Positions 17,880 to 26,112 of a DNA stretch of 35,338 nt are shown in pieces. The notes beneath the pieces are model-generated. The model was given only the letters and a program-made list of their open reading frames with translations. It was not told the origin of the DNA and ran no database searches. Every line of letters begins with the position of its first letter. Within the stretch, counting starts at the first letter, position 1. The stretch is from Candidatus Avimicrobium faecavium (GTDB taxonomy: Bacteria > Bacillota > Clostridia > Oscillospirales > Ruminococcaceae): NCBI GenBank assembly GCA_904419105.1, contig CAJFQR010000003.1, positions 1 to 35,338 of the forward strand. The letters run 5' to 3'. The position numbers were made by a program, and so were the translations under genes.

Positions 17880-18653
17880 ATGTCGTATATACAGAATGTC
17901 TATCCCATTCTATCCCGCGATGCCATCGCCCGGGATGTGTTCGATTTTGTCGTGCACTGCCCGGAGATGGCCAGCCAGGCACAGCCGGGGCAGTTTGTCC
18001 ACATCCGGGCGGCCGGGCACACGCTGCGCCGGCCCATCTCCATCTGTGAGATCGACCGGGAAAAGGGCACGCTGCGGCTGGTCTTTGAGGTGCGGGGCTC
18101 CGGCACCGAGATGTTGTCCATGCTGCCGGCCGGCGGCCTGATGGACCTGCTGGGGCCGCTGGGCAACGGGTTCACCATGCTCCCGGCCGACCGCTCTGCC
18201 ATCGTGGTCGGCGGCGGCATCGGCACCCCGCCCCTGCTGGAGGTGGCCAAACACTATGCGGAAAACGGCACCGCCATCCTCGGCTTCCGGGACGCAGCCC
18301 ATGTGATCCTGGACGAGGACTTTGACGCCTGTGGCTGCGATCTGCGCCTTGCCACCGATGACGGCAGCCGCGGCCACCACGGCTTTGTCACCGACCTGCT
18401 GCGCCAGCGCCTGGCCGAGGGCAATGCCGATATCATCTACGCCTGCGGCCCCAAGGGGATGCTCCAGGCGGTGGCCGCTCTGGCGGAGGAGTTCGGCGTG
18501 CGGTGTGAGCTCTCCCTCGAGGAGCGTATGGCCTGCGGCGTCGGCGCCTGCCTGGGCTGTGCCACGCCGATCCGCACCCCGGACGGCGGCATGACCTACA
18601 AGCATGTCTGCAAGGACGGCCCTGTATTCGATGCGAAAGAGGTGATCTTCTAA
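17880..18653 (+). CDS. pyrK: Dihydroorotate dehydrogenase B, electron transfer subunit
   Basis: A 257-residue FAD and [2Fe-2S] protein that passes electrons from PyrD to NAD+ in the heterotetrameric type 1B enzyme of pyrimidine synthesis. The FAD-binding motif is LRRPISI (49-55), the nucleotide-binding motif VVGGGIGTPPLL (109-120), and the cluster ligands are C219, C224, C227 and C244 in the canonical C-x4-C-x2-C-x16-C spacing. I chose ATG at 17880 because GGAGGG lies 7 bases upstream; a TTG 15 bases earlier is less likely. The stop overlaps the pyrD start by one base. Confidence 0.95.
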   Translation: MSYIQNVYPILSRDAIARDVFDFVVHCPEMASQAQPGQFVHIRAAGHTLRRPISICEIDREKGTLRLVFEVRGSGTEMLSMLPAGGLMDLLGPLGNGFTMLPADRSAIVVGGGIGTPPLLEVAKHYAENGTAILGFRDAAHVILDEDFDACGCDLRLATDDGSRGHHGFVTDLLRQRLAEGNADIIYACGPKGMLQAVAALAEEFGVRCELSLEERMACGVGACLGCATPIRTPDGGMTYKHVCKDGPVFDAKEVIF

Positions 18654-19564
18654 TGGCGAACCTGAAAGTCAATGTGGCCGGTGTGGAGTTCAAAAACCCG
18701 GTCATCACTGCCTCCGGCTGCTATGGCTTCGGCCAGGAGTATGAAAAGATGTACCCGCTCTCCAAACTGGGCGGCATCTGCCTGAAAGGCACCACCTACA
18801 ACGAAAAGCTCGGCAATCCCCCGCCCCGCATCGCCGAGACCCCCGCCGGTATGCTCAACTCGGTGGGCCTGCAGAACCCCGGCGTCAAGCACCTGCTGGA
18901 GGAGGACCTGCCCTATCTGCTGGACAAAGGCACCGTGCTGATCGCCAACGCTGCCGGCTCCACTCCGGACGACTACCGGATGCTGGTGGAGGAGCTGGAC
19001 AAGTCCCCGATTGACATGATCGAGCTGAACATCTCCTGCCCGAATGTCAAGAGCGGCGGCCTCACCTTCGGCGCCAGCTGCGAGGACGCGGCGGCGATGG
19101 TCCGGCTCATCCGCAAGGCCACCACCAAGCCGCTGATGGTCAAGCTCACTCCGAATGTCACCGATATCGTCTCCATCGCCAAGGCGGTGGAGGCCGAGGG
19201 TGCAGACGCCATCTCGCTGATCAACACACTGGTGGGTATGCGCATCGACATCGAATCCCGCCGTCCGGTGCTGCATCAGAACACCGGCGGTCTCTCCGGC
19301 CCGGCGGTGTTCCCGGTGGCGCTGGCCATGGTGTGGAAGGTGGCTTCGGCGGTAAAGATCCCCGTCGTCGGCCTCGGCGGCATCGAAAAATGGCAGGACG
19401 CCATCGAAATGATGCTGGCCGGCGCCCGTGCCATCGAAATCGGCACCGCGCTGTTCTATGACCCCTACGCCCCGCTGAAGATCATCGACGGCATCAACGA
19501 GTGGCTGGACCGGGAGGGCATCGCCGACATCAACGAGATCGTCGGCACGGTGCGCCCCTGGTAA
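18653..19564 (+). CDS. pyrD: Dihydroorotate dehydrogenase B, catalytic subunit
   Basis: A 303-residue FMN enzyme with a TIM-barrel fold that oxidises dihydroorotate to orotate, step four of UMP synthesis. The catalytic base is C129 in ELNISCPNVKSGG, as expected for class 1B; the FMN phosphate region VVGLGGIEKWQDAIEMMLAG is near the C-terminus. It overlaps pyrK as TAATG. No other pyr genes are in the window. Confidence 0.96.
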   Translation: MANLKVNVAGVEFKNPVITASGCYGFGQEYEKMYPLSKLGGICLKGTTYNEKLGNPPPRIAETPAGMLNSVGLQNPGVKHLLEEDLPYLLDKGTVLIANAAGSTPDDYRMLVEELDKSPIDMIELNISCPNVKSGGLTFGASCEDAAAMVRLIRKATTKPLMVKLTPNVTDIVSIAKAVEAEGADAISLINTLVGMRIDIESRRPVLHQNTGGLSGPAVFPVALAMVWKVASAVKIPVVGLGGIEKWQDAIEMMLAGARAIEIGTALFYDPYAPLKIIDGINEWLDREGIADINEIVGTVRPW

Positions 19565-19576
19565 CGGAGGGAAACC

Positions 19577-20002
19577 ATGAAGATCTTAGCCGTGGACTAC
19601 GGCGACGCCCGCACCGGATTGGCGGTGTGTGACGCCGGCGAGCTGCTGGCCCGCCCGGTGACGGTGATCCACTCCCACAAGATGGAGGAGGTCCTCACCC
19701 AGACGGCTGCCGCCGCCAGAAGCGAGGGGGCCGGGCGCATCGTCGTCGGCAACCCGATCAATATGAACGGCACCGCCGGGCCACGCAGTGAGCTCTGCCA
19801 GGCCTTTGCCGACCGGCTGCGGGAGCTCTCCGGGCTGCCGGTGGTCCTCTGGGACGAACGCAGCACCACCGTCTCGGCCATCGGGATCCTCAACACCACC
19901 GACACCCGGGGCAAAAAGCGCAAGGCGGTGGTGGACGCTGTCGCCGCCACCCTGATCCTCGAGAGCTATCTCGCCTACCGAAAAAACCACCCGGAGGACT
20001 GA
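19577..20002 (+). CDS. ruvX: YqgF/RuvX-type putative Holliday junction resolvase or pre-16S rRNA nuclease
   Basis: A 141-residue RNase H-fold protein. Family motifs are ILAVDYGDARTGLAV (3-17, catalytic D7), VVGNPINMNGTAGPRSE (about 56-72), VVLWDERSTTVSA (about 88-100) and the terminal acidic VDAVAATLILESYL (about 119-132). Family members mature the 5' end of 16S rRNA (YqgF) and are also described as resolvases. The start follows GGAGGG, 12 bases after pyrD, so it is in the pyr operon. Confidence 0.92.
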   Translation: MKILAVDYGDARTGLAVCDAGELLARPVTVIHSHKMEEVLTQTAAAARSEGAGRIVVGNPINMNGTAGPRSELCQAFADRLRELSGLPVVLWDERSTTVSAIGILNTTDTRGKKRKAVVDAVAATLILESYLAYRKNHPED

Positions 20003-20013
20003 GTCCCCGGACA

Positions 20014-20045
20014 GAAAAAACCAGGGCAGACTGCCCTGGTTTTTC
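20014..20045 (+). terminator. Terminator of pyrK-pyrD-ruvX
   Basis: CCAGGGCAG and CTGCCCTGG form a 9-bp stem with A6 before and T5 after. Confidence 0.9.
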
Positions 20046-20051
20046 ATTTGA

Positions 20052-20193
20052 GAAGGGGGACCTGTTGAAGCACCGACTGCCGGTGGCTGCCCACCAATCA
20101 AATTCGAGTTTACCTTCGGCGAGAGCTCCGCTTTCAAACGGTGCCGGTCCCGGTTTGACCTTCAACCGGACAAGGCAGGTCTGTCCCCTCTTC
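20052..20193. repeat. 140-bp imperfect palindromic intergenic element
   Basis: Nested inverted arms: GAAGGGGGACCTG (20052-20064) with CAGGTCTGTCCCCTCTTC (20176-20193); TTGAAG (20065-20070) with CTTCAA (20160-20165); GCACCG (20070-20075) with CGGTGC (20139-20144). It sits exactly between two terminators and encodes no plausible protein. The shape suggests a dispersed palindromic (MITE-like) repeat or a structured RNA; I see no transposase and no clear target duplication. Confidence 0.55.
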
Positions 20194-20198
20194 GCAGC

Positions 20199-20227
20199 AA
20201 AAAGCCTCCGCGAATGCGGAGGCTTTT
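20199..20227 (-). terminator. Terminator of the DUF6612-like lipoprotein gene
   Basis: AAAGCCTCCGC and GCGGAGGCTTT form the stem; on the minus strand it ends in TTTTT. Confidence 0.85.
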
Positions 20228-20242
20228 GGATCGATGCCTGTA

Positions 20243-21028
20243 TTATGCGGCCATGGCGCCGGCGAGGACATCGTGATCGACTTCCTCATAGCTGTCCAGG
20301 TCGTCCGGGAAGGAGACGGTGACCGCATCGCCGACGGCGTTGTACTCAATACTGATATCCATTACATAGCCCAGCGACTGGCCCTCAGCGGTCATATCCA
20401 TATCCATGTGGACATTGTCGCTGATGACATTGTATTCCTTGTCAATAACGCAGGTGCCGTTCATCTCATTGATGACAAAGCTGCCGGTCTCACCCAGGAT
20501 ATCGTCCATACCCTCCAGGGCGCCGTCCAGATAGTCGTTCAGGCGGTCCTGAGCGATGGAGTAGGTAAAGACATAGTTGCCGTTTTCGTCCTCGGTCATC
20601 TCCAGCTTTTCCATAAAATCGCGGGAGGTGGCGGTGTTCATCTGTGCCTGCCCGGCTACTTCCGAGTAGTCAAATGGAGCCTTGACCTTGGTGGAGCCGT
20701 CGCTCATATAGAAGTAACCGTCCTTGAAATACTCCTCCACCTGCATCGAGGTGCCCAGCACATCGGTGCTCAGGATCATGGCCATCTCCATATCGCTGGA
20801 GGTGGCATTCTTGAGCTGGATCCTGGCATCCATACCCATGGACAGGCTCATGCCGCCCATATCCATATCCATTGAAATGGTCATATCCCCGTCTACGGCA
20901 TCCAGCTCCTGGCTCTTGGCGATGGCCTGGTCGTAGATCTCCTCCGGTGTAAGTGCCTCTTCGCTGCTGCATCCGGTCATGGACAGCGCCAGTGTGGCGC
21001 CAAGGAGCAGCGCAAGCAGTTTTTTCAT
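20243..21028 (-). CDS. Lipoprotein, DUF6612-like
   Basis: A 261-residue secreted lipoprotein with signal peptide MKKLLALLLGATLALSMTGC (lipobox SMTGC, Cys20). The mature part is Met- and Asp-rich (runs of MDMDMGG type at 53-65, repeated near 210) and has the long beta-rich layout of the DUF6612/LppX-like lipoprotein fold, with YFKDGYFYMSDG as a recognisable strand pair. Function is unknown; such folds bind hydrophobic ligands or act in envelope assembly in other bacteria. AGGAGGAG precedes the ATG. It has its own promoter and terminator. Confidence 0.8.
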   Translation of the reverse strand: MKKLLALLLGATLALSMTGCSSEEALTPEEIYDQAIAKSQELDAVDGDMTISMDMDMGGMSLSMGMDARIQLKNATSSDMEMAMILSTDVLGTSMQVEEYFKDGYFYMSDGSTKVKAPFDYSEVAGQAQMNTATSRDFMEKLEMTEDENGNYVFTYSIAQDRLNDYLDGALEGMDDILGETGSFVINEMNGTCVIDKEYNVISDNVHMDMDMTAEGQSLGYVMDISIEYNAVGDAVTVSFPDDLDSYEEVDHDVLAGAMAA

Positions 21029-21095
21029 ACAGATCTCCTCCTGTTCCGCCGCCGGGCCGTCTGTCCGGCGGAGCCGATGGGTTTCATTTATCTCT

Positions 21096-21124
21096 ATCTT
21101 ACCAGACTTTCCAGCCCTTTACAA
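21096..21124 (-). promoter_or_regulatory. Promoter of the DUF6612-like lipoprotein
   Basis: On the minus strand TTGTAA (21119-21124) and TAAGAT (21096-21101) are 17 bp apart, with TGG just before the -10 (extended -10). Confidence 0.65.
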
Positions 21125-21212
21125 GTGCCGTATTGTAGAAATTGCCCGCTTATTTTGGGGTACATTCGCTGAACATCCGGGCAGGATTACCAAAAAAATC
21201 TTTCCCCTTTGG

Positions 21213-21252
21213 ACAAAAAAGACCGGACCCGGGAGATCGTCCCGAGTCCGGT
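21213..21252 (-). terminator. Terminator of the SEPGS-repeat lipoprotein gene
   Basis: ACCGGACTCGGGA and TCCCGGGTCCGGT form a long stem (one mismatch) followed on the minus strand by CTTTTTTG. Confidence 0.9.
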
Positions 21253-21263
21253 AACCCTCTGTT

Positions 21264-21842
21264 TTATTCGGCGCCGCCCTCATCGGAAGCCTGCGGCTGC
21301 AGCAGTTCGGTGAGGATGTTCTTCACTGTTTCATATCGGTCCGGATCGTAGCTGTCGTACCGGTTCGGGCTGCCGGCGTCGGCCAGCAGTGCCAGGCTTT
21401 CGGCGTCCCCTGCCAGCACTCCTTCCGCGGCACCGGTGACGGCATAGAAGGTCTCCCGCACCATCTCCAGCGTATCCGGGGCGGCGGCATTCATCCAGGC
21501 GGTCACTCCCTGGCGCAGCGTCTCCTCGTCGGCGGTGTCATAGCCCTCGGCGTAGTTCAAGATGCCGCAGGCGGCGATGTACACCTTCAGGCTGCTTCCG
21601 GCGGTGCCTGGCTGGTAAGCGGTCAGGGCGTCCATCATCTCGGTAACGGCGGAGGTGTCCAGCGGCTCGCCGGAACCGGGCTCACTGGAGCCAAGCTCGC
21701 TGGAGCCAGGCTCACTGGAGCCAGGCTCGCTGGAGGATACCTCGCCGGAAGCGGATCCGCCGGAGCTGCCGGTACCGGTTGTGCTGCACCCGGCCAACAG
21801 ACAGAGCCCGGCGGCGAGGCACAGGGCAAGAAGTCGTTTCAT
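21264..21842 (-). CDS. Small lipoprotein with a Ser-Glu-Pro-Gly repeat linker
   Basis: A 192-residue lipoprotein: signal peptide MKRLLALCLAAGLCLLAGC (lipobox LLAGC), then a Ser/Gly-rich region and four to five pentapeptide units of SSEPG type (about 37-60), then a mostly helical domain of about 130 residues with no motif I recognise. The repeats act as a flexible spacer holding the domain off the membrane. I start at ATG 21840-21842; a second ATG nine bases upstream is possible, the ribosome binding site AAAGGAAG serving either. The -10 TACAAT upstream has no good -35. It ends at a strong terminator. Confidence 0.75.
   Translation of the reverse strand: MKRLLALCLAAGLCLLAGCSTTGTGSSGGSASGEVSSSEPGSSEPGSSELGSSEPGSGEPLDTSAVTEMMDALTAYQPGTAGSSLKVYIAACGILNYAEGYDTADEETLRQGVTAWMNAAAPDTLEMVRETFYAVTGAAEGVLAGDAESLALLADAGSPNRYDSYDPDRYETVKNILTELLQPQASDEGGAE
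21666..21740. repeat. 15-bp tandem repeat inside the lipoprotein gene
   Basis: Five tandem 15-base units, the central three reading CTCRCTGGAGCCARG with only one or two differences, alternate CTCACTGG and CTCGCTGG, so there is also a 30-bp period. They encode the SSEPG pentapeptides. The outer units are degenerate. The unit length keeps the frame, so copy number could change by slippage without breaking the gene. Confidence 0.85.
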
Positions 21843-21929
21843 ATCATTCACTTCCTTTCCCCACTATTGTAGCCCGGCTTTGTGACCGCTGCCGCAAAAA
21901 AGCGGAAACTTTTCGTGAACAGCGCCCGG

Positions 21930-22424
21930 TCATCCGGCGGTCTTCTGGAAGGCGATGCGCTCCTCGTGGTCCCGCACATAGACAATGCCGCACTGGGTAA
22001 AGCCGTTTTTCTCCAGTGTGTGGCGCATCGGCCGGTTGTCCCGGTGTGTGTCGATGCGCACATTGCCGCACTGGTCATAGCACCACTGCAGGCAGAAGCT
22101 GCCGACCCCATGGGTGGAGCGGTCGCTGGTGATCCGGTGGACCACACCGTAGGGGGCGTCGTTCAGCCAGGCGCCGTCAAAGATCTCGGCGTAGTCCGCC
22201 TCCTCCCGCCCGGTGTAGAAGGCGAAGGTGCCCACCACCCGGCCGCCGTCATCCTCACAGACGTAGCTGATGCCGGTTGCGATGTCCTCCTTCAGCGTGT
22301 CCTCCGCCGGGAAGCCCTCCGGCCACTGGGTCGGGTTGCCGTTTGCCGCCATAAAGGCCCGGGCCCCGGCGTAGAGCTCCTGCATCCGGGGGAGGTCCTC
22401 CGGTCTTGAGTGTCTGATGCGCAT
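21930..22424 (-). CDS. GNAT-family N-acetyltransferase
   Basis: A 164-residue protein of the GNAT fold, transferring an acetyl group from acetyl-CoA to an unknown small molecule or protein. N-terminal MRIRHSRPEDLPRMQELY is a typical GNAT opening; the acetyl-CoA loop region is VVHRITSDRSTHGVGSF (about 93-109), and the C-terminal RIDTHRDNRPMRHTLEKNGF is the usual conserved helix-turn. AGGAGGAG precedes the ATG. It has its own strong promoter and no partner gene. Confidence 0.87.
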   Translation of the reverse strand: MRIRHSRPEDLPRMQELYAGARAFMAANGNPTQWPEGFPAEDTLKEDIATGISYVCEDDGGRVVGTFAFYTGREEADYAEIFDGAWLNDAPYGVVHRITSDRSTHGVGSFCLQWCYDQCGNVRIDTHRDNRPMRHTLEKNGFTQCGIVYVRDHEERIAFQKTAG

Positions 22425-22464
22425 AACTATTCTCCTCCTGTCCCCGCGGGGAGTGTTTTTTACT

Positions 22465-22494
22465 ATGATAGCGGAAAAAAGCCGCCGCTGTCAA
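22465..22494 (-). promoter_or_regulatory. Sigma-A promoter of the GNAT gene
   Basis: On the minus strand a perfect TTGACA (22489-22494) and TATCAT (22465-22470) are 18 bp apart. Confidence 0.75.
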
Positions 22495-22505
22495 CCGCCC
22501 GATAC

Positions 22506-22534
22506 GAAAAAACGCCGGCGTTGACCGGCGTTTT
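22506..22534 (-). terminator. Terminator of the amino acid ABC operon
   Basis: AACGCCGG and CCGGCGTT form the stem; on the minus strand it ends in TTTTTTCG. It is 10 bp after the ATPase gene. Confidence 0.85.
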
Positions 22535-22543
22535 CCATACCCC

Positions 22544-23275
22544 TCAGAGCACCTTCGAGAGGAAATCCTGCAAACGGGGGTTCTGCGGGTGGGCAAAGAG
22601 CTCGGCGGGGGTGTTCTCCTCGAGCATCCTGCCGCCGTCCAGGAAGATGACCCGGGTGGCCACCTCCCGGGCAAAGCCCATCTCGTGGGTGACCAGCACC
22701 ATCGTCATACCGGCCTCGGCCAGCTCCTTCATGACATCCAGCACCTCCCCGACCATCTCCGGATCCAGAGCGGAGGTGGGCTCGTCAAAGAGCATGATCT
22801 CCGGCTCCATGCACAGGCTTCGGGCGATGGCCACACGCTGCTTCTGGCCGCCGGAGAGCTTGGACGGGTAGGCGTCCCGCTTGTCCGCCAGGCCCACACG
22901 GGCCAGCAGTTCCATGGCCCGCTGTTCTGCCGCGGCCTTGTCCAGGCCGAGCACCTGCATCGGCGCCAGCGTCAGGTTTTCCAGCACCGTCATGTGCGGG
23001 AACAGGTTGAAGTGCTGGAACACGAATCCGATCTTGATACGCAGCTTTTCCAGCTTCTTGTGGTCCTTTGTGTCCAGATCCAGCAGCTCGCCGTCGATGT
23101 ACACCTCGCCCTCCTCCGGCTTTTCCAGACCGGCGATGCACCGCAGCAATGTGGACTTGCCCGAGCCGGAGGGACCGATCAGGCAGATGATCTCCCCCTT
23201 TTCCACCTCGAGGTTCGCGTGGTCGACGGCCTTGAGGTCGCCGAAACTTTTGGATACATTCTTCAGACTAATCAC
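22544..23275 (-). CDS. Polar amino acid ABC transporter, ATP-binding protein
   Basis: A 243-residue ATPase of the GlnQ/ArtM/HisP group that powers amino acid uptake. Walker A is GPSGSGKST (34-42), the Q-loop lies in [18 protein letters not shown], the signature is LSGGQKQR, Walker B is [14 protein letters not shown], and the H-loop is VTHEMGFA. The start is GTG at 23273-23275, overlapping the permease stop by 8 bases with AAAGGA upstream, a typical coupled arrangement. It is last in the importer operon. Confidence 0.95.
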   Translation of the reverse strand: MISLKNVSKSFGDLKAVDHANLEVEKGEIICLIGPSGSGKSTLLRCIAGLEKPEEGEVYIDGELLDLDTKDHKKLEKLRIKIGFVFQHFNLFPHMTVLENLTLAPMQVLGLDKAAAEQRAMELLARVGLADKRDAYPSKLSGGQKQRVAIARSLCMEPEIMLFDEPTSALDPEMVGEVLDVMKELAEAGMTMVLVTHEMGFAREVATRVIFLDGGRMLEENTPAELFAHPQNPRLQDFLSKVL

Positions 23276-23951
23276 TGAGGGCCATCCTTTCCTCCAGCCT
23301 CTTGGAGAAGCGGGAAATCGTGAGTGTAAGTGCCAGATAGATCACCGATGCCATCAGCAGCGGCGGCACATAGTTGTAGGTACGGGTGCCGATGGTCTTG
23401 GCCGCCTGCAGCAGCTCCACCACGCCGATGGTGGACAGCAGCGACGAGTCCTTGATCAGCGTGATGAACTCGCTGACCATCGGCGGGATGATGCGCTTGA
23501 AGGCCTGGGGCAGGATGATGTAGCGCATCATCTGGATATAGCCCAGGCCCAGCGTCTCACTGGCTTCCCACTGGCCCTTGTCCACCGCCTGGATCGCCGA
23601 GCGGATCAGCTCGGAGGTGTAGGCGCCGGAGTTGATGGCCATGGCCACCACGCCGATGACATAGACGCTGGGGTTAAAGGGCTCGCCGGTGATGGCCCGG
23701 ACGATGGACGGCACACCGAGGTAGAAGAACAGGATCTGCAGCATCATTGGCGTGCCGCGGATCACCTCCACATAGACGGTGGCGATGCCGTGGGTGATCT
23801 TGTTCCTGGAGATGCGCCCGGCGGCTCCCAGCACACCGAGCACCAGACCGCACACCAGCGCCGCCGCGGCAATCCCGATCGAGATACCCGCCGACCGCAG
23901 CAGAAAGGTGATGTTTTCGGCGGTGAGATATTTTTCCAAAATAGTCTGCAT
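23268..23951 (-). CDS. Polar amino acid ABC transporter, permease
   Basis: A 227-residue inner-membrane permease of the His/Glu/Gln/Arg/opine family, about five membrane segments. The ATPase-coupling EAA loop is [20 protein letters not shown], followed by QAFKRIIPP. The start [10 protein letters not shown] was chosen because AGGAGG lies 4 bases upstream; the open frame continues 33 codons upstream through the hairpin after the binding-protein gene. A single permease gene implies a homodimer. Confidence 0.94.
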   Translation of the reverse strand: MQTILEKYLTAENITFLLRSAGISIGIAAAALVCGLVLGVLGAAGRISRNKITHGIATVYVEVIRGTPMMLQILFFYLGVPSIVRAITGEPFNPSVYVIGVVAMAINSGAYTSELIRSAIQAVDKGQWEASETLGLGYIQMMRYIILPQAFKRIIPPMVSEFITLIKDSSLLSTIGVVELLQAAKTIGTRTYNYVPPLLMASVIYLALTLTISRFSKRLEERMALSD

Positions 23952-24021
23952 ACTGCCTCCTGGTTTCAAAACGATGTGAAAATCATACCATATCCCGGTC
24001 CGGTTTGCAAACCCCCGGGAC

Positions 24022-24055
24022 GGAAAAACAGCTTTGCGGCGCCGCCGCAAAGCTG
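24022..24055 (-). terminator. Hairpin between the binding protein and permease genes
   Basis: CAGCTTTGCGGC and GCCGCAAAGCTG form a perfect 12-bp stem followed by TTTTT on the minus strand. In ABC importer operons such a partial terminator keeps the binding protein in excess over the membrane parts. Confidence 0.85.
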
Positions 24056-24076
24056 CTTGCCGGTATCACTGCGGTG

Positions 24077-24967
24077 TCAGGCCGCCGCCTCCTCCAAAGC
24101 AGGCTCCTCCGCCGGAGCTTCGCTGGAGTTGTCGGTCTCGGCGTCTGCCTCCGCGCCGTCGCCGCCCAGGCCCCACTTGGCCTTGAACTCTTCATAGGCA
24201 TCGGAAGCCCGGAACTGGGCGATGGCGTTATTGACCTCCTCGAGCAGGGCGTCGTTGCCGGTGCGCACGATAACCGAGTTCTCCTCGTCGATGAGCGGGG
24301 TCTCCATCACAACGAAACCGTTGGCCTCGGCGTAGTTCTCACCGACCACGCCGTCACAGACCACCGCATCCAGCGCGCCGTTTTTCAGCGCCTCGAACAT
24401 GACGGTGTAGTCGCCGGTGTTGACCACGTTGGCGCCGATCAGCTGCTCCTTGGCAGCCGCCTCACCGGTGGTGCCCAGGCCGGCGCCGACGGTGAGCCCC
24501 TCAAACTGGTCGAAGCTGGTAATGGTAGAGCCCGCCGGCAGCACGACCACCTGCTTGCTCTCCAGATAGGGATCGCTGAACAGGCACTCACGCTCCGGAT
24601 TATAGGTGAAGGCCGCGACGCCGAGGTCAATCTGGCCGGACTGGAGCGCCGTGATGATGGTGGAGAAGTCCATCTGCTGCCAGACCACCTTCACCGGCTT
24701 GTCTTCGGTGCCCATATAGGTGGCCAGCTCCTCCATCATGTCGATGTCAAAGCCCTCGAGCTCGCCGGTGGTGGAAAGGCTCTCATAGGGCGGGTAGTCG
24801 GCAGAGACACCGACGACGATCTCACCCGGGGTGAGGATCTCGTTCTCATAGGCCTTGCCGGTGTAGGTCTCGGCGGTGGAGGACTCCTCGCCGCCGGAGC
24901 AGGCGGTCAGCGAAAGGGCCATGGCGGCCGCCAGCGCAGCGGCGGCGATCTTCTTGAGATTCAGCAT
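24077..24967 (-). CDS. Amino acid ABC transporter, substrate-binding lipoprotein
   Basis: A 296-residue lipoprotein of the SBP_bac_3 family (signal peptide with lipobox LTAC, Cys23). Typical segments are VGVSADYPPYESLSTTGELE, the GFDIDMMEELA helix, ITALQSGQIDLGVAAFTYNPER and DAVVCDGVVGENY. The specificity cannot be read from sequence, but the family serves polar amino acids or cystine. A C-terminal acidic Ala/Glu tail of about 28 residues follows the last helix and is unusual. AAGGAG precedes the ATG. It begins 57 bp after the hydrolase gene with no hairpin between and no clean promoter of its own. Confidence 0.93.
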   Translation of the reverse strand: MLNLKKIAAAALAAAMALSLTACSGGEESSTAETYTGKAYENEILTPGEIVVGVSADYPPYESLSTTGELEGFDIDMMEELATYMGTEDKPVKVVWQQMDFSTIITALQSGQIDLGVAAFTYNPERECLFSDPYLESKQVVVLPAGSTITSFDQFEGLTVGAGLGTTGEAAAKEQLIGANVVNTGDYTVMFEALKNGALDAVVCDGVVGENYAEANGFVVMETPLIDEENSVIVRTGNDALLEEVNNAIAQFRASDAYEEFKAKWGLGGDGAEADAETDNSSEAPAEEPALEEAAA

Positions 24968-25024
24968 ATCCGATTTCTCCTTTTTGTTATCAATATCAAA
25001 AATACAACAGATCGTATGAAAAAC

Positions 25025-25918
25025 TCAGTGGGTGATGATGGCAAACCCCTCGTACTCGTATCGCTTGAGGCCGGTGCTGCCGACCTCGTCCGGGGCCTTG
25101 CCGGCGAGCACCTCGCCGAGGGCCGCCGCCGTCTTGCCGAGGAAGCTGCCGTCGCAGAAGGGCTCATTGTGGGAGCAGATCAGCTTATAATCCGAAAACT
25201 GTTCCGCCAACCCCGCCATCGTCTTCTGATAGATGGCCAGCAGCTCAGGCACCGGTTTTTCGCTGTTCAGGTCCACATAGAGGGCCGCCGGGTAGAAGCT
25301 GTCCCCGGTGAAGAGGAGCTTCTTTTCCGCATCATAGAGCATGATGCTGTCCGGCGAATGGCCCGGTGTATTCACAACGGTGAGCTTCCAGCCGCCGAGG
25401 TCAAACACCGTCCCCTCCGGCGCCGGCGTGGCGGCAAAGGGCTGGATCGTGTACCCGGCCGGGTCAAAGCCGACTGGCCAGGGCTGCGAGTTGGAGCCCG
25501 GCACCATATTCACCGCCAGCTCCTCCTGGCTGAAGCCCGCCGCCGCCCGGGCAATGGCCTCCGGGCAGTCGGGGATGTACACCGTCTCAAACTGGTGATT
25601 GCCGCCGACATGGTCAAAATGGGTGTGGGTGTTCACCACAAACACCGGCTTATCGGTGAGGGCCTCCACCACCGCCTTGATGTCGCCGATGCCAAGGCCG
25701 CTGTCGATGAGCATCGCCTTGCCGCTGCCCTCCACCAGGAAGGAGATGACCTCCTGGAAGTGCCCCGGCTCGTAGATGGCCCAGAGCCCCTCTCGCAGCT
25801 TGTGCACCTCAAACCAATCGTCCGAGCTCGCCGCCTGCGGATAGGCCTTCCAACCGGCCCTGGGCAGCGCGTCCGCCCAGGCCGGGCGCTGCATCGCGGT
25901 ATCCATTTCCTCTGCCAT
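25025..25918 (-). CDS. Metallo-beta-lactamase-fold hydrolase
   Basis: A 297-residue hydrolase with a two-metal site: HTHFDHVGG (the HxHxDH motif), VNTPGHSPDS (third-site His), FTGDSFYP (bridging Asp) and ICSHNEP (last His). The closest general classes are glyoxalase II-like and lactonase-like enzymes, so the bond cleaved is unknown. I start at MAEEMDTAM because AAGGAGGG lies 7 bases upstream; the frame continues upstream through the promoter. It lies between araC and the amino acid importer on the same strand, suggesting that its substrate or product is handled by that importer. Confidence 0.85.
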   Translation of the reverse strand: MAEEMDTAMQRPAWADALPRAGWKAYPQAASSDDWFEVHKLREGLWAIYEPGHFQEVISFLVEGSGKAMLIDSGLGIGDIKAVVEALTDKPVFVVNTHTHFDHVGGNHQFETVYIPDCPEAIARAAAGFSQEELAVNMVPGSNSQPWPVGFDPAGYTIQPFAATPAPEGTVFDLGGWKLTVVNTPGHSPDSIMLYDAEKKLLFTGDSFYPAALYVDLNSEKPVPELLAIYQKTMAGLAEQFSDYKLICSHNEPFCDGSFLGKTAAALGEVLAGKAPDEVGSTGLKRYEYEGFAIITH

Positions 25919-25949
25919 CTTTGCTCCCTCCTTCGTGATGATGCGTATA

Positions 25950-25978
25950 ATTATACATCGATGATTCATCGCTGTCAA
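25950..25978 (-). promoter_or_regulatory. Consensus promoter of the hydrolase gene with a palindrome in its spacer
   Basis: On the minus strand perfect TTGACA (25973-25978) and perfect TATAAT (25950-25955) are 17 bp apart. The spacer contains the 13-base palindrome CGATGAATCATCG (25959-25971), well placed for a repressor operator. Confidence 0.85.
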
Positions 25979-25980
25979 CT

Positions 25981-26041
25981 GGTAATTTATCCAAACCGGA
26001 AGAAAAATCGCCGAATAATCCGCATATTTTACCAAATTACC
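25981..26041. promoter_or_regulatory. Inverted sites GGTAATTT / AAATTACC upstream of the hydrolase promoter
   Basis: GGTAATTT (25981-25988) and AAATTACC (26034-26041) face each other about 53 bp apart (centre to centre). The first directly abuts the -35 box, the usual location of an AraC-type activator site. Confidence 0.4.
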
Positions 26042-26072
26042 GGCAGTTTTTTCAAAAGGCGGCAAAAGAAGA

Positions 26073-26101
26073 GCCGGTATACTGTGAAAGAGTATACCGG
26101 C
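26073..26101 (-). terminator. Terminator of the araC-type gene
   Basis: A perfect 11-bp stem GCCGGTATACT / AGTATACCGGC followed on the minus strand by TCTTCTTTTG. Confidence 0.75.
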
Positions 26102-26112
26102 AGGCTGCATAT

